Below, piece by piece: positions 1-6,349 of a stretch of DNA of 10,097 bases (the stretch's first letter is position 1; each line of letters begins with the position of its first letter). This DNA comes from CAYPUG01 sp964413905 (GTDB taxonomy: Bacteria > Chloroflexota > Anaerolineae > JAADDB01). The notes beneath the pieces were generated by a model. It was not told the DNA's origin. It searched no databases and was given only the letters and a program-made list of their open reading frames with translations. The position numbers were made by a program, and so were the translations under genes. Location: NCBI GenBank assembly GCA_964413905.1, contig CAYPUG010000099.1:1-10097 (forward strand). Reading direction: 5' to 3'.

Positions 1-5
1 TCCCC

Positions 6-947
6 TTGCACGAATACCACATCGCGGTCGCCGAACACACCGTGGAGAAACAGGGCAGCGCGGTGGCCGCAGCCGTCCTGTGGGGGGACGAACCGGAAGA
101 CCTCCCCGACGCGTGGATCACCGAGGCTTGGACCCCCGACGCGCGGGTAAGTTTCCGGGTGCGGGATCGCATTTTCAGCCAGCGTTCTCCCTACCAAAAC
201 ATCGAAATCGTGGACACCTTCCACTTTGGCCGAATGCTCTGGCTGGATGAAACCGTTCAAACCAGTGAGGGGGACGAGTGGGCATACCACGAGATGCTTG
301 TTCACGTTCCCATGTTCACCCATCCCAACCCCAAGCGCGTGCTCATCGTCGGAGGAGGCGATGGGGGCGCACTGCGCACCGTCCTTACCCACCCGGTGGA
401 GCGGGTGGTCATGGTAGAAATCGACCGGGATGTCATCCGAGCGTGCCGGGCGTATCTGCCTAACCTTTCCCAAGGCGCGTTTGACGACCCCCGGGTCACG
501 TTGGTGTACGAGGATGCATTCGAGTACTTGGCTCAGGTGCAGGACTCATTCGACGTGATTGTCCTAGATATCCCCGACCCGGTGGGGCCGGCCATGCGCC
601 TCTTTTCGCCGGACTTCTATAAGCGAATTATCACGGCGTTGCGCACCCCCGGCGTTGTTGTCACCCAGAGCGGCTCTCCCTGGTTCCAGCCGGATGTTGT
701 TGAGAAGGCGGTACGGGCCATGCGTTCGCAGTTCCGGGATGTCCGCGTCTACCTCGGGCATGTCCCGACTTATCCTGGGGGCCTGTGGACGTTTTCCCTG
801 GCCGCGCGGGGCGTTGCATCGCTCCCGGATGAAGCTGTGCTCGTGCGTCGTTTTCAAGACCTGGGGCTTCATACTCGGTATTACACACCGCAAGTGCATC
901 GGGCCGCGTTCGTCCTCCCGCCCTTTATTCAAGAGGTGTTGCATTGA
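6..947 (+). CDS. speE: Spermidine synthase family aminopropyltransferase, 5' end open
   Basis: This enzyme transfers an aminopropyl group from decarboxylated S-adenosylmethionine to a polyamine acceptor (putrescine, or agmatine in some thermophiles) in the cytosol. Counting from the TTG at 6, the Rossmann motif GGGDGG is at residues 116-121 and VEID, which contacts the nucleoside, is at 137-140. YED is at 168-170. The active-site segment LDIPDPVGPA at 187-196 carries D188 and D191, which align with the catalytic and acceptor-binding aspartates. The segments QSGSPW (221-226), PTYPGGLWTF (254-263) and YYTPQVHRAAFVLP near the C-terminus are also typical of the family. The conserved domain begins near residue 37. 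The frame is open to the left edge, so the TTG at 6 is only the first possible start, and about 36 residues precede the domain. They may be the tail of a fused upstream domain (see findings). The acceptor cannot be decided from sequence alone. Confidence 0.9.
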   Translation: MHEYHIAVAEHTVEKQGSAVAAAVLWGDEPEDLPDAWITEAWTPDARVSFRVRDRIFSQRSPYQNIEIVDTFHFGRMLWLDETVQTSEGDEWAYHEMLVHVPMFTHPNPKRVLIVGGGDGGALRTVLTHPVERVVMVEIDRDVIRACRAYLPNLSQGAFDDPRVTLVYEDAFEYLAQVQDSFDVIVLDIPDPVGPAMRLFSPDFYKRIITALRTPGVVVTQSGSPWFQPDVVEKAVRAMRSQFRDVRVYLGHVPTYPGGLWTFSLAARGVASLPDEAVLVRRFQDLGLHTRYYTPQVHRAAFVLPPFIQEVLH

Positions 948-1021
948 AGGAAGAGGAATTTCCCTCTCTAGCCAAGACACACAGGAGTATTAGCGGGCAA
1001 GTAGCATCAGGGAGTTGAACA

Positions 1022-1906
1022 TTGAAAACAACGAAGGACAAGCCGGTGGTGCAACCGATGTGGACGATCCAGCGTACGTTTCCCTTTCTGGACGCACGCC
1101 AGGAGGGACGAGGAGATGTCCATGTGGTGGGATTTCCCTTTGAGGTCACGGCATCTTTTCGCTCCGGTTCCCAGGAGGGACCGGACGCGATCCGGCGGCT
1201 GGCCGAGAGTTTGGAGACCTATAGTCCCTACCGCCGTCGGGACCTGGCCGCGGTGGACATGGTGGATCTGGGCAATGTAATAGTGGACTTGCGGTTTGCT
1301 CTGTTTCCTTCCTATCTGGATGACATTCGTGACCACTTCGCGTCCTTGCGAGGTGAGCGGTTCACCCTTTTTCTCGGTGGAGAACACACCGGTACGCTGG
1401 CTTTTCTGCCAAAGAAGGCTATCGCCGATCCGGGGTTTGCTCTCGTGGTCCTGGATGCGCACTTGGACCTGCGGGACGCGTACCAAGGCACGCGCTACTC
1501 TCACGCGTCCTGGGCCCGACGCGCGTTGGAGTGGCTGGGTCCTGACCGGTTACTCATCCTGGGCGCGCGATCGGGCACTCGCGCGGAATTTGCCCTGGCC
1601 CGGGAGCAGGGTCTTTTGGCCCACTCCTTGGATGACTTGTTAACTTGGCTGGAGGAACGTTCTCCGCAACGTTTGCACCTGTCTCTGGACATTGATGTGC
1701 TGGACCCCGCACACGCGCCGGGAACCGGAAACCCAGAACCCTTGGGTTGGGATGTCCACGCGGTGTTAGAGGTCATTGAACTACTCAAAGGTTGGCCGGT
1801 GGTCTCTGCGGACATTGTGGAGTACAGTCCCTCGTATGATTGTGGAGGCCGGACCGGTATTCTGGCCGGTTTTCTGGCCCGGGAGATGATCTTGACATGG
1901 GGATGA
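1022..1906 (+). CDS. speB: Agmatinase-family ureohydrolase (agmatinase or aminopropylagmatinase)
   Basis: This is a binuclear manganese ureohydrolase of the arginase/agmatinase family, releasing urea from a guanidino compound. All the expected metal ligands are visible in the 294-aa product: H122 in GGEH, D145/H147/D149 in DAHLD, and D223/D225 in SLDIDVLD. They are followed by DPAHAPGTGNPEP (228-240) and ADIVEYSPSYD (263-273), both family hallmarks. SHASWARR (160-167) matches the usual SHA-x-MRR block. The length is normal. The start is a TTG with AGGGAG at 1009-1014, seven bases upstream; the next in-frame ATG (1058) lacks such support. The gene follows speE by 74 bases, with no terminator between them, so both probably serve spermidine synthesis. 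The substrate may be agmatine or N1-aminopropylagmatine. Its stop codon overlaps the start region of the next gene. Confidence 0.88.
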   Translation: MKTTKDKPVVQPMWTIQRTFPFLDARQEGRGDVHVVGFPFEVTASFRSGSQEGPDAIRRLAESLETYSPYRRRDLAAVDMVDLGNVIVDLRFALFPSYLDDIRDHFASLRGERFTLFLGGEHTGTLAFLPKKAIADPGFALVVLDAHLDLRDAYQGTRYSHASWARRALEWLGPDRLLILGARSGTRAEFALAREQGLLAHSLDDLLTWLEERSPQRLHLSLDIDVLDPAHAPGTGNPEPLGWDVHAVLEVIELLKGWPVVSADIVEYSPSYDCGGRTGILAGFLAREMILTWG

Positions 1907-3396
1907 AATTCGGACGGGTGTCCCCCCCTGGCCGGCAGCGCTTTTTCCCGTCCACCCTGTTATGGGGTGGTACTGCCGTGGCGCTGGCTTTTATCATTGC
2001 TCGACTGCGTTTAAGGATGGTCGTGGCTGTGGTAGGTGGGGCGGGGTTCCTGATCCTCGCGCTCCTGTGGCCGCCGGTCGTCCTCCCCGCCTTGGCCCTG
2101 TCTGTGCCTTTCGGACCGGCCTTCCCCCTGGGTGGGTTCAGCGTGGGCACCACCGATCTTCTCATTGGGTTGATTGTGGGAGCGTGGTTGACGCGTCATT
2201 TGGTCAACCGACAATTCCCCGGCGTCCGTCTCCCCCTGCTTGCACCCCTGTCCCTGTACATTGTGTCTTTGTTCTTGAGTCTGCGTGGCGCGTGGAGCCT
2301 CTCCGCGGCTCTGCCGGAATGGGTGAAATGGCTGGAGGTGCTGGCCCTGTACGTGGTGGTGAGATCTTTGCTGGACCATACCCAATGGCCTACGTGGATT
2401 CCCTGGCCCCGATCCTTTACCGAGATGATGGTGCTTTCCCTGATTGTGGCGGGTGTGTTGGAGGCACTTTTGGGATTGTTCCAATTTTTCCTGCGCGTGG
2501 GTCCGCCGCAATTTATTATCTTGGGGCGGTTCTTGCGCGCGTATGGGACGTTTGCCCAACCCAATCCTTATGCCGGGTATTTGGGATTGGTTCTTCCTTT
2601 GGCCGTCAGTTTGGCGTTGGATGAGATTTCCCGACACACTCAGGGCGGACGTCTTATCTGGCCACGGGCGTTGGAGGAGTTTGTGCCTTTGGTGGTGTAT
2701 CCCTTCGCTGCGGGCATTATCGGGTTGGGCTTGCTGGCCTCTTGGTCCCGAGGGGGATGGCTAGGCATGCTGGCCGGCTTGACCGTGGTCGTGGTGTTGC
2801 GGTCCCGTCGGGCCGCGTGGATGAGTATGCTGCTCGCGTTTCTCTTGGGGGCCGCAGTGGTGTTGGGCATCATCGGCGCGCTCCCCGCGTCGGTCAGTGC
2901 GCGTTTCCAGGGCGTCCAGACCCATTGGACGTTGTTCCTGCGCCCGGTGGAGTTGCGTAGCATGAAGGTGACAGGGGAGAACTTTGCCCTGGTGGAACGC
3001 ATGGCCCATTGGTGGGCCGCGTATGCCGGGTGGGTGGAGCTGCCGGGGACGGGGGGTGTGGCCGAGAGTCAGCAGGTCGCCTATGAGGCGTATCGGATGC
3101 CCGGTTGGAAGGAGCCCTTGGGCCATGCGCATAACATGCTGCTCAACGCGATGGCGGAGACCGGCCTGGTCGGATTGATGGCTTACAGCTTTTTGTGGAT
3201 CTGGGCGTTTGTTTTCGGCCTGTGGGTTTTACCTCGCACCCGGGGCTTCGCGCGTGCTGTCCTGGTGGGCGCGCTGGGGGGATTACTGCATTTGACCGTG
3301 CATAATCTTTTCGATAACCTGTACGTCCACGGGATGTATGCTTACGTGGCCATTCTTTTGGCCTTGGTTGAGGTGTTGAACGGCCATGGGGAATGA
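1897..3396 (+). CDS. O-antigen ligase/polymerase-like (Wzy/WaaL) membrane protein
   Basis: This polytopic inner-membrane protein of 499 aa has the organisation of the O-antigen ligase/polymerase (Wzy_C) family, which joins or polymerises undecaprenyl-linked oligosaccharides on the outer face of the membrane. Hydrophobic segments run almost continuously from residue 20 to 330 and again from 422 to 492. Family blocks are RAYGTFAQPNPYAGY (214-228), SWSRGGW (282-288) and GHAHNMLLNAMAETGLVG (409-426). A large extracytoplasmic loop at about 331-420 precedes the last block, as in WaaL-type proteins. I chose ATG 1897, with GGGAG at 1881-1885. ATG 1903, whose ATGA overlaps the speB stop, is an equally good coupled start. 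A TTG at 1840 is possible but would lie well inside speB. Whether it acts as polymerase or ligase cannot be told from sequence. The adjacent glycosyltransferases and GtrA support a role in surface glycan assembly. Confidence 0.82.
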   Translation: MGMKFGRVSPPGRQRFFPSTLLWGGTAVALAFIIARLRLRMVVAVVGGAGFLILALLWPPVVLPALALSVPFGPAFPLGGFSVGTTDLLIGLIVGAWLTRHLVNRQFPGVRLPLLAPLSLYIVSLFLSLRGAWSLSAALPEWVKWLEVLALYVVVRSLLDHTQWPTWIPWPRSFTEMMVLSLIVAGVLEALLGLFQFFLRVGPPQFIILGRFLRAYGTFAQPNPYAGYLGLVLPLAVSLALDEISRHTQGGRLIWPRALEEFVPLVVYPFAAGIIGLGLLASWSRGGWLGMLAGLTVVVVLRSRRAAWMSMLLAFLLGAAVVLGIIGALPASVSARFQGVQTHWTLFLRPVELRSMKVTGENFALVERMAHWWAAYAGWVELPGTGGVAESQQVAYEAYRMPGWKEPLGHAHNMLLNAMAETGLVGLMAYSFLWIWAFVFGLWVLPRTRGFARAVLVGALGGLLHLTVHNLFDNLYVHGMYAYVAILLALVEVLNGHGE

Positions 3397-3400
3397 CCGG

Positions 3401-3428
3401 TTGACGGATAAAACACTGTGTCGGTCAA
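3401..3428. repeat. Imperfect inverted repeat between wzy-like gene and gtrA
   Basis: TTGACGGA at 3401-3408 and TCGGTCAA at 3421-3428 are inverted copies with one mismatch, separated by 12 bases. The TTGACG could also read as a -35 element, but the hexamer 17 bases further on (GTCAAT) is a poor -10. There is no T-run, so it is not an intrinsic terminator. It may be an operator, a small mRNA hairpin, or chance. Confidence 0.3.
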
Positions 3429-3458
3429 TCAGGGAAAATTGAATTACGCATCACGTCC

Positions 3459-3938
3459 ATGCGCCAGACCATGTCTATTACACAGTTGCCCAACTGGATG
3501 GAGACTGTACTCGAACACCTGCCTGTTCCGCGGAAAGAGCTCCACCGCTTTTTGAAGTTCGCGGTGGTGGGAACGCTGGGCGCGTTTATTGATTTTTCCT
3601 TGCTGAATTTTTTCCACTTTTACTTGGGCTGGACAAAGTTCTGGGCAAACACGGGCTCTTTCTCCATCGCGGTGTTCAGCAATTTCACCTGGAATCGCTT
3701 GTGGACCTTCCCCGAGTCCCGCTCTCGTCCTGTGCACACTCAATTACCCATGTTCTTTGGGGTCTATGTGGTCGGTTATTTCATTAATCAGAGTGTGTTT
3801 CTAGGCAGTGATGCGTATATTTTCAGTCACTTTTTTGCCCCGGCCGCGTCGGTGAATTTGGCTAAGGCCCTGGCCAACCTCATCGGGTTATTCTGGAATT
3901 TTGGGGCTAATCGTGTGTCCACGTATCGGGGGTTGTAA
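3459..3938 (+). CDS. GtrA-family membrane protein
   Basis: This 159-aa protein is a GtrA-like small membrane protein. GtrA proteins are thought to flip polyprenyl-phosphate-linked monosaccharides across the cytoplasmic membrane for use by external glycosyltransferases. Four hydrophobic segments are visible at about 31-53, 61-78, 95-115 and 133-150. The conserved blocks are FLKFAVVGTLGAFIDFSLL (31-49), NFTWNRLWTF (75-84) and NLIGLFWNFGANR (140-152). These are the family's usual positions and spacing. The ATG at 3459 has no convincing ribosome binding site; ATG 3471 is an alternative that removes only four residues. The stop codon at 3936-3938 directly abuts the GTG of the next gene, so the two are translationally linked. 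A DPM1-like GT2 gene further downstream is the natural source of its lipid-linked substrate. Confidence 0.85.
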   Translation: MRQTMSITQLPNWMETVLEHLPVPRKELHRFLKFAVVGTLGAFIDFSLLNFFHFYLGWTKFWANTGSFSIAVFSNFTWNRLWTFPESRSRPVHTQLPMFFGVYVVGYFINQSVFLGSDAYIFSHFFAPAASVNLAKALANLIGLFWNFGANRVSTYRGL

Positions 3939-5075
3939 GTGAACAAGATCTTTTTGGATGTGACTTCCGCGCTCAAACAGAGCGCGGGCATCGGTCGCTA
4001 TACCCGGGGGCTGGTACAAGCCTTGGCCCATCACTTCCCGGATTTGCCCGTCACGTTGGTGGCCGGCAGGGACGCGCCGGATCCTCCTGGTGGGTGGAAT
4101 TATCCCTTTCGGCGGTTGCCTTTTTCCGAGCGTGTGGGCGTTATCTTGTGGCAGCGGCTACGAATTCCTCTGCCTGTGGATTGGTTCTTGGACTCGGGGG
4201 GCATTTTCCACTCGCCGGATTTTGTCTTGCCCCCCTTGGCTCGACTCTTGGGCATTGTAACCGTGCACGATCTTTCCTTCCTCGTGTATCCCCAACACGC
4301 GGTGCCGGGGTTGGAATTCTACCTGCGTGGTGCGGTGCCTCGGTCTGTGCGCCGTGCGCGATTGGTCCTGGCCGATTCCGAGAACACCCGTCGAGATCTC
4401 ATTCGCTTTTGGGATACGCCACCGAGCAAGGTGAAGGTCCTGTATCCCGGTATCTCCAACGCCTTCCGACCGGTCACCGATGCTCAGGTGTTGGCGCAAG
4501 TGCGTGAGACGTATGGACTCCCGGACCGGTTTATCCTTAGCGTGAGCCGGTTGGAACCGCGTAAGAATTTTCCTACGCTGATCCGGGCTTTTAATATCCT
4601 CAAGCGGAAACACGGTCTGCCTCATCACCTGGTCATTGCGGGGGGAAAAGGTTGGCTGTACGAACCCATTTTTGAAACGGCTGCCCGTTCTCCGTACCGG
4701 GACGCCATCCACTTCCCCGGTTTTATCGCGGATGAGGATCTGCCTGCGGTGTATACCCTGGCCGATGTGTTTGCGTATCCGAGTTTTTATGAGGGTTTCG
4801 GGTTCCCTCCCTTGGAGGCAATGGCATGTGGCACGCCTGTGCTCAGCGCGGATAACTCCTCCCTGCCTGAAGTGGTGGGAGATGCGGGCCTTCTCCTGCC
4901 GGCGGAAGATGTGCACGCGTGGGCAGAGGCGCTCGCGCGCGTCTTGGAGGATGAGGCGCTACGTGTCACTTTGCGTGAGCGGGGCTTTCAACAAGCGGCC
5001 CGATTTTCCTGGGAGGCCAGCGCCCAGACCCTGGTGAGGATGTACGCGGGCCTGTTACGTGAACTTTCAGTCTAA
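3939..5075 (+). CDS. GT4-family glycosyltransferase (group 1, GT-B fold)
   Basis: This 378-aa cytosolic or membrane-associated transferase adds a sugar from a nucleotide donor with retention of configuration, probably to a lipid-linked glycan. The N-terminal acceptor domain shows GIGRYTRGL (17-25), VHDLSFL (109-115) and DSENTRRDL (146-154). The C-terminal donor domain has SRLEPRKN (203-210), with R204 and K209 in the usual phosphate-binding positions. It also has the EX7E signature E285-GFGFPPL-E293 and the block ACGTPVLSADNSSLPEVVGD (296-315). The sequence is closest in style to mannosyl- or rhamnosyl-type GT4 enzymes, but the donor sugar cannot be assigned. The GTG start follows the gtrA stop with no gap, with a G-rich stretch (3928-3932) as a possible ribosome binding site. 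No terminator is evident after the stop at 5075; a new promoter lies about 110 bases downstream. Confidence 0.88.
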   Translation: MNKIFLDVTSALKQSAGIGRYTRGLVQALAHHFPDLPVTLVAGRDAPDPPGGWNYPFRRLPFSERVGVILWQRLRIPLPVDWFLDSGGIFHSPDFVLPPLARLLGIVTVHDLSFLVYPQHAVPGLEFYLRGAVPRSVRRARLVLADSENTRRDLIRFWDTPPSKVKVLYPGISNAFRPVTDAQVLAQVRETYGLPDRFILSVSRLEPRKNFPTLIRAFNILKRKHGLPHHLVIAGGKGWLYEPIFETAARSPYRDAIHFPGFIADEDLPAVYTLADVFAYPSFYEGFGFPPLEAMACGTPVLSADNSSLPEVVGDAGLLLPAEDVHAWAEALARVLEDEALRVTLRERGFQQAARFSWEASAQTLVRMYAGLLRELSV

Positions 5076-5184
5076 CCCTGTCGATGGACCGGCAAAACCG
5101 ATTGGGCGAAAGTACAGCCTGAGCCCACCTATTGAAAAGCCCTGCCCACTTTCCCCCATTGCTTCCTGCTCCCATCCTCCTTTG

Positions 5185-5193
5185 TGCTACAAT
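5185..5193 (+). promoter_or_regulatory. Extended -10 promoter upstream of the GT2 gene
   Basis: TGCTACAAT at 5185-5193 is a close match to the bacterial extended -10 (TGnTATAAT). No good -35 is correctly spaced; TTGCTT at 5159-5164 is 23 bases away, so recognition would rest on the TG extension. Transcription would start near 5200, giving a leader of about 160 bases. Confidence 0.5.
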
Positions 5194-5199
5194 ATGCAC

Positions 5200-5358
5200 C
5201 TTGGTTCGGAACGCGGGCGACGTCCCTCGGGCGTCACCAAAGGGGGCATTCGTGCGATGTCTCCCTCTTCAGCAACGGCCATCGCACGAATTTCTAGGCC
5301 GACGTACGTAACACATGATGTCTTAGTCCATGAACCCACGGAGATACGAGGAGCATCG
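5200..5358 (+). promoter_or_regulatory. Structured 5' leader of the GT2 gene
   Basis: The presumed untranslated leader holds two hairpins. The first pairs GACG 5219-5222 with CGTC 5232-5235, continuing into CCC 5224-5226 with GGG 5229-5231 across a one-base bulge. The second is a perfect 12-bp stem, ATTCGTGCGATG (5248-5259) with CATCGCACGAAT (5280-5291), around a 20-base loop. No T-run follows, so it is not a simple terminator. The reading frame of the GT2 gene is open through this stretch, but the codons here (tca, aca, ata, tta, agg, cga) are unlike those of the gene body, which favours a non-coding role. Confidence 0.5.
5348..5353 (+). promoter_or_regulatory. Ribosome binding site deciding the GT2 start
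   Basis: GAGGAG at 5348-5353 lies five bases before GTG 5359 and supports that start over ATG 5257, which has only a G-run (5242-5246) ten bases upstream and sits inside the 12-bp stem. Confidence 0.55.
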
Positions 5359-6111
5359 GTGACAAATAGGCCAGTGCATGATGCGTCGGCTTCGCGGCCG
5401 GCTATCGTCATACCCACATATAACGAAGCGGATAACATCCGGGCGCTTGTCCAGGAGATTCTTCATTATGTGCCTCACGCTCATGTCATTGTGGTGGATG
5501 ACGCGTCTCCGGATGGGACCGGCGAGATTGTGGATGAGATGGCTCGCGAGGACGAGCGCATCCATGTGGTGCACCGGCCGGGCAAGCTAGGGCTGGGAAC
5601 TGCGTACGTGGCCGGGTTCCGGGTCGCGTTTGAGTTGGGCGCGGATCCCATTTGTACAATGGACGCGGATTTTTCTCATCACCCTCGTTACCTGCCCGCG
5701 CTCCTGGCGAAAGCCCAGGAGGTGGATGTGAGTATTGGGTCCCGGTACGTGCCCGGTGGGGGTACCGCGCATTGGGGCGTGCAGCGTCAGATTCTCAGTC
5801 GGGGGGCGAACTTTGTGGCCCGGACTTTGTTGGGCCTTCAGGCCCGGGATTGTACCGCGGGCTTTCGGGCGTATCGGCGTTATGTGTTGGAGACCATCCG
5901 GCCGGAGACGGTGAAGGCCGATGGGTATTCCTATCTGGTAGAGATGCTCTACCGGTGTCAGCGTCAAGGGTTTCGCGTGGGGGAGGTGCCTATTATCTTC
6001 GCGGACCGGGTACGAGGCCGCTCCAAGATCTCTCAGCGGGAGATTTTTAAGGCAATGGGCACGGTGGCCCGCCTTTTCTTACACCGTTTGTTAGCACATA
6101 AGGGAAAGTAG
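5359..6111 (+). CDS. DPM1-like polyprenol monophosphomannose synthase (GT2)
   Basis: This 250-aa GT-A fold enzyme resembles dolichol/polyprenol-phosphate mannosyltransferases, which move a hexose from GDP- or UDP-sugar to polyprenyl phosphate on the cytoplasmic face. From the GTG at 5359, visible motifs are PTYNEADNI (19-27), VVDDASPDGT (45-54) with the nucleotide-binding D47/D48, and the metal site D102-A-D104 in MDADFSHHP. GSRYVPGG (127-134), CTAGFRAYRR (165-174) and ADRVRGRSKIS (215-225) follow. There is no C-terminal transmembrane pair, so it is the short soluble DPM1 type. A separate flippase-like protein would be needed, and the nearby gtrA gene could supply one. An in-frame ATG at 5257 would add 34 residues; I prefer GTG because of its binding site and the family's normal length. 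No clear terminator follows. Confidence 0.85.
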   Translation: MTNRPVHDASASRPAIVIPTYNEADNIRALVQEILHYVPHAHVIVVDDASPDGTGEIVDEMAREDERIHVVHRPGKLGLGTAYVAGFRVAFELGADPICTMDADFSHHPRYLPALLAKAQEVDVSIGSRYVPGGGTAHWGVQRQILSRGANFVARTLLGLQARDCTAGFRAYRRYVLETIRPETVKADGYSYLVEMLYRCQRQGFRVGEVPIIFADRVRGRSKISQREIFKAMGTVARLFLHRLLAHKGK

Positions 6112-6164
6112 GGGCCATGACTCGCGTAGTACTAAATTCCCAGTACATGAGTGCAAAAAACCTC

Positions 6165-6193
6165 TTGAAAACATCTCCGCCGCATGGTATAGT
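6165..6193 (+). promoter_or_regulatory. Sigma-A-type promoter for the two-component operon
   Basis: TTGAAA (6165-6170) and TATAGT (6188-6193) are separated by exactly 17 bases and closely match the housekeeping consensus. The start point would be near 6199-6202, about 150 bases before the kinase start codon. It is the best promoter in the window. Confidence 0.7.
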
Positions 6194-6198
6194 CTTTT

Positions 6199-6349
6199 AT
6201 GAGCAATGCTCGTTCTGATCGACCGATCGCATTCCGCACCTGTACGTGGGCTTGCAAAGGAACTTCCTCTACGTCAAGGTCCATAAAACGTGATGCGTCG
6301 GTCCATCGGAATGCCCGTCACTGTGGCTTGTTTCTAAGGAGGCCTATCC
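6199..6349 (+). promoter_or_regulatory. Long leader with two mutually exclusive pairings
   Basis: The leader can form a long-range helix: GACCGA (6221-6226) plus CGCAT (6228-6232) pair with ATGCG plus TCGGTC (6293-6303), giving 11 pairs with one bulged base. The alternative is GCATTCCG (6229-6236) with CGGAATGC (6307-6314), a perfect 8-bp helix that reuses bases 6229-6232. The two cannot coexist. The strong ribosome binding site begins 20 bases beyond the second partner. This layout would suit a switching leader or a structured RNA, but I recognise no known riboswitch class. Confidence 0.4.
6335..6342 (+). promoter_or_regulatory. Near-perfect ribosome binding site of the kinase gene
   Basis: TAAGGAGG at 6335-6342 is complementary to the end of 16S rRNA and lies seven bases before ATG 6350. 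It fixes the start there, even though the first 30 residues are an unusual arginine-rich stretch and a later ATG (6437) would fit the conserved domain more tightly. Confidence 0.75.

Noticed and set aside
952..967. Small hairpin AGAGG/CCTCT between speE and speB, considered as a terminator.
   Set aside because: It has a 5-bp stem with no following T-run; probably irrelevant or a minor mRNA structure.
1007..1504. A 165-codon frame on the - strand over the start of speB.
   Set aside because: It is antisense to conserved ureohydrolase sequence and shows no recognisable domain.
2011..2637. A 208-codon frame on the - strand.
   Set aside because: It is very rich in Gln, Arg and His, the mirror of hydrophobic codons in the membrane protein on the other strand.
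4158..4916. A long 252-codon frame on the - strand.
   Set aside because: It lies entirely opposite the GT4 gene, whose motifs are clear; the antisense product shows no family motif and is a shadow of GC-rich codons.
5059..5358. A 100-codon in-frame N-terminal extension of the GT2 protein.
   Set aside because: It overlaps the GT4 end, contains a promoter-like element and a strong hairpin, uses atypical codons, and would exceed the normal DPM1 length; the GTG at 5359 has a binding site.
6128..6152. Inverted repeat GTACT/AGTAC (6129-6133 and 6142-6146) after the GT2 gene, considered as a terminator.
   Set aside because: The stem is only five pairs, AT-containing, and is followed by an A-run rather than a T-run, so it is not an intrinsic terminator on the + strand.
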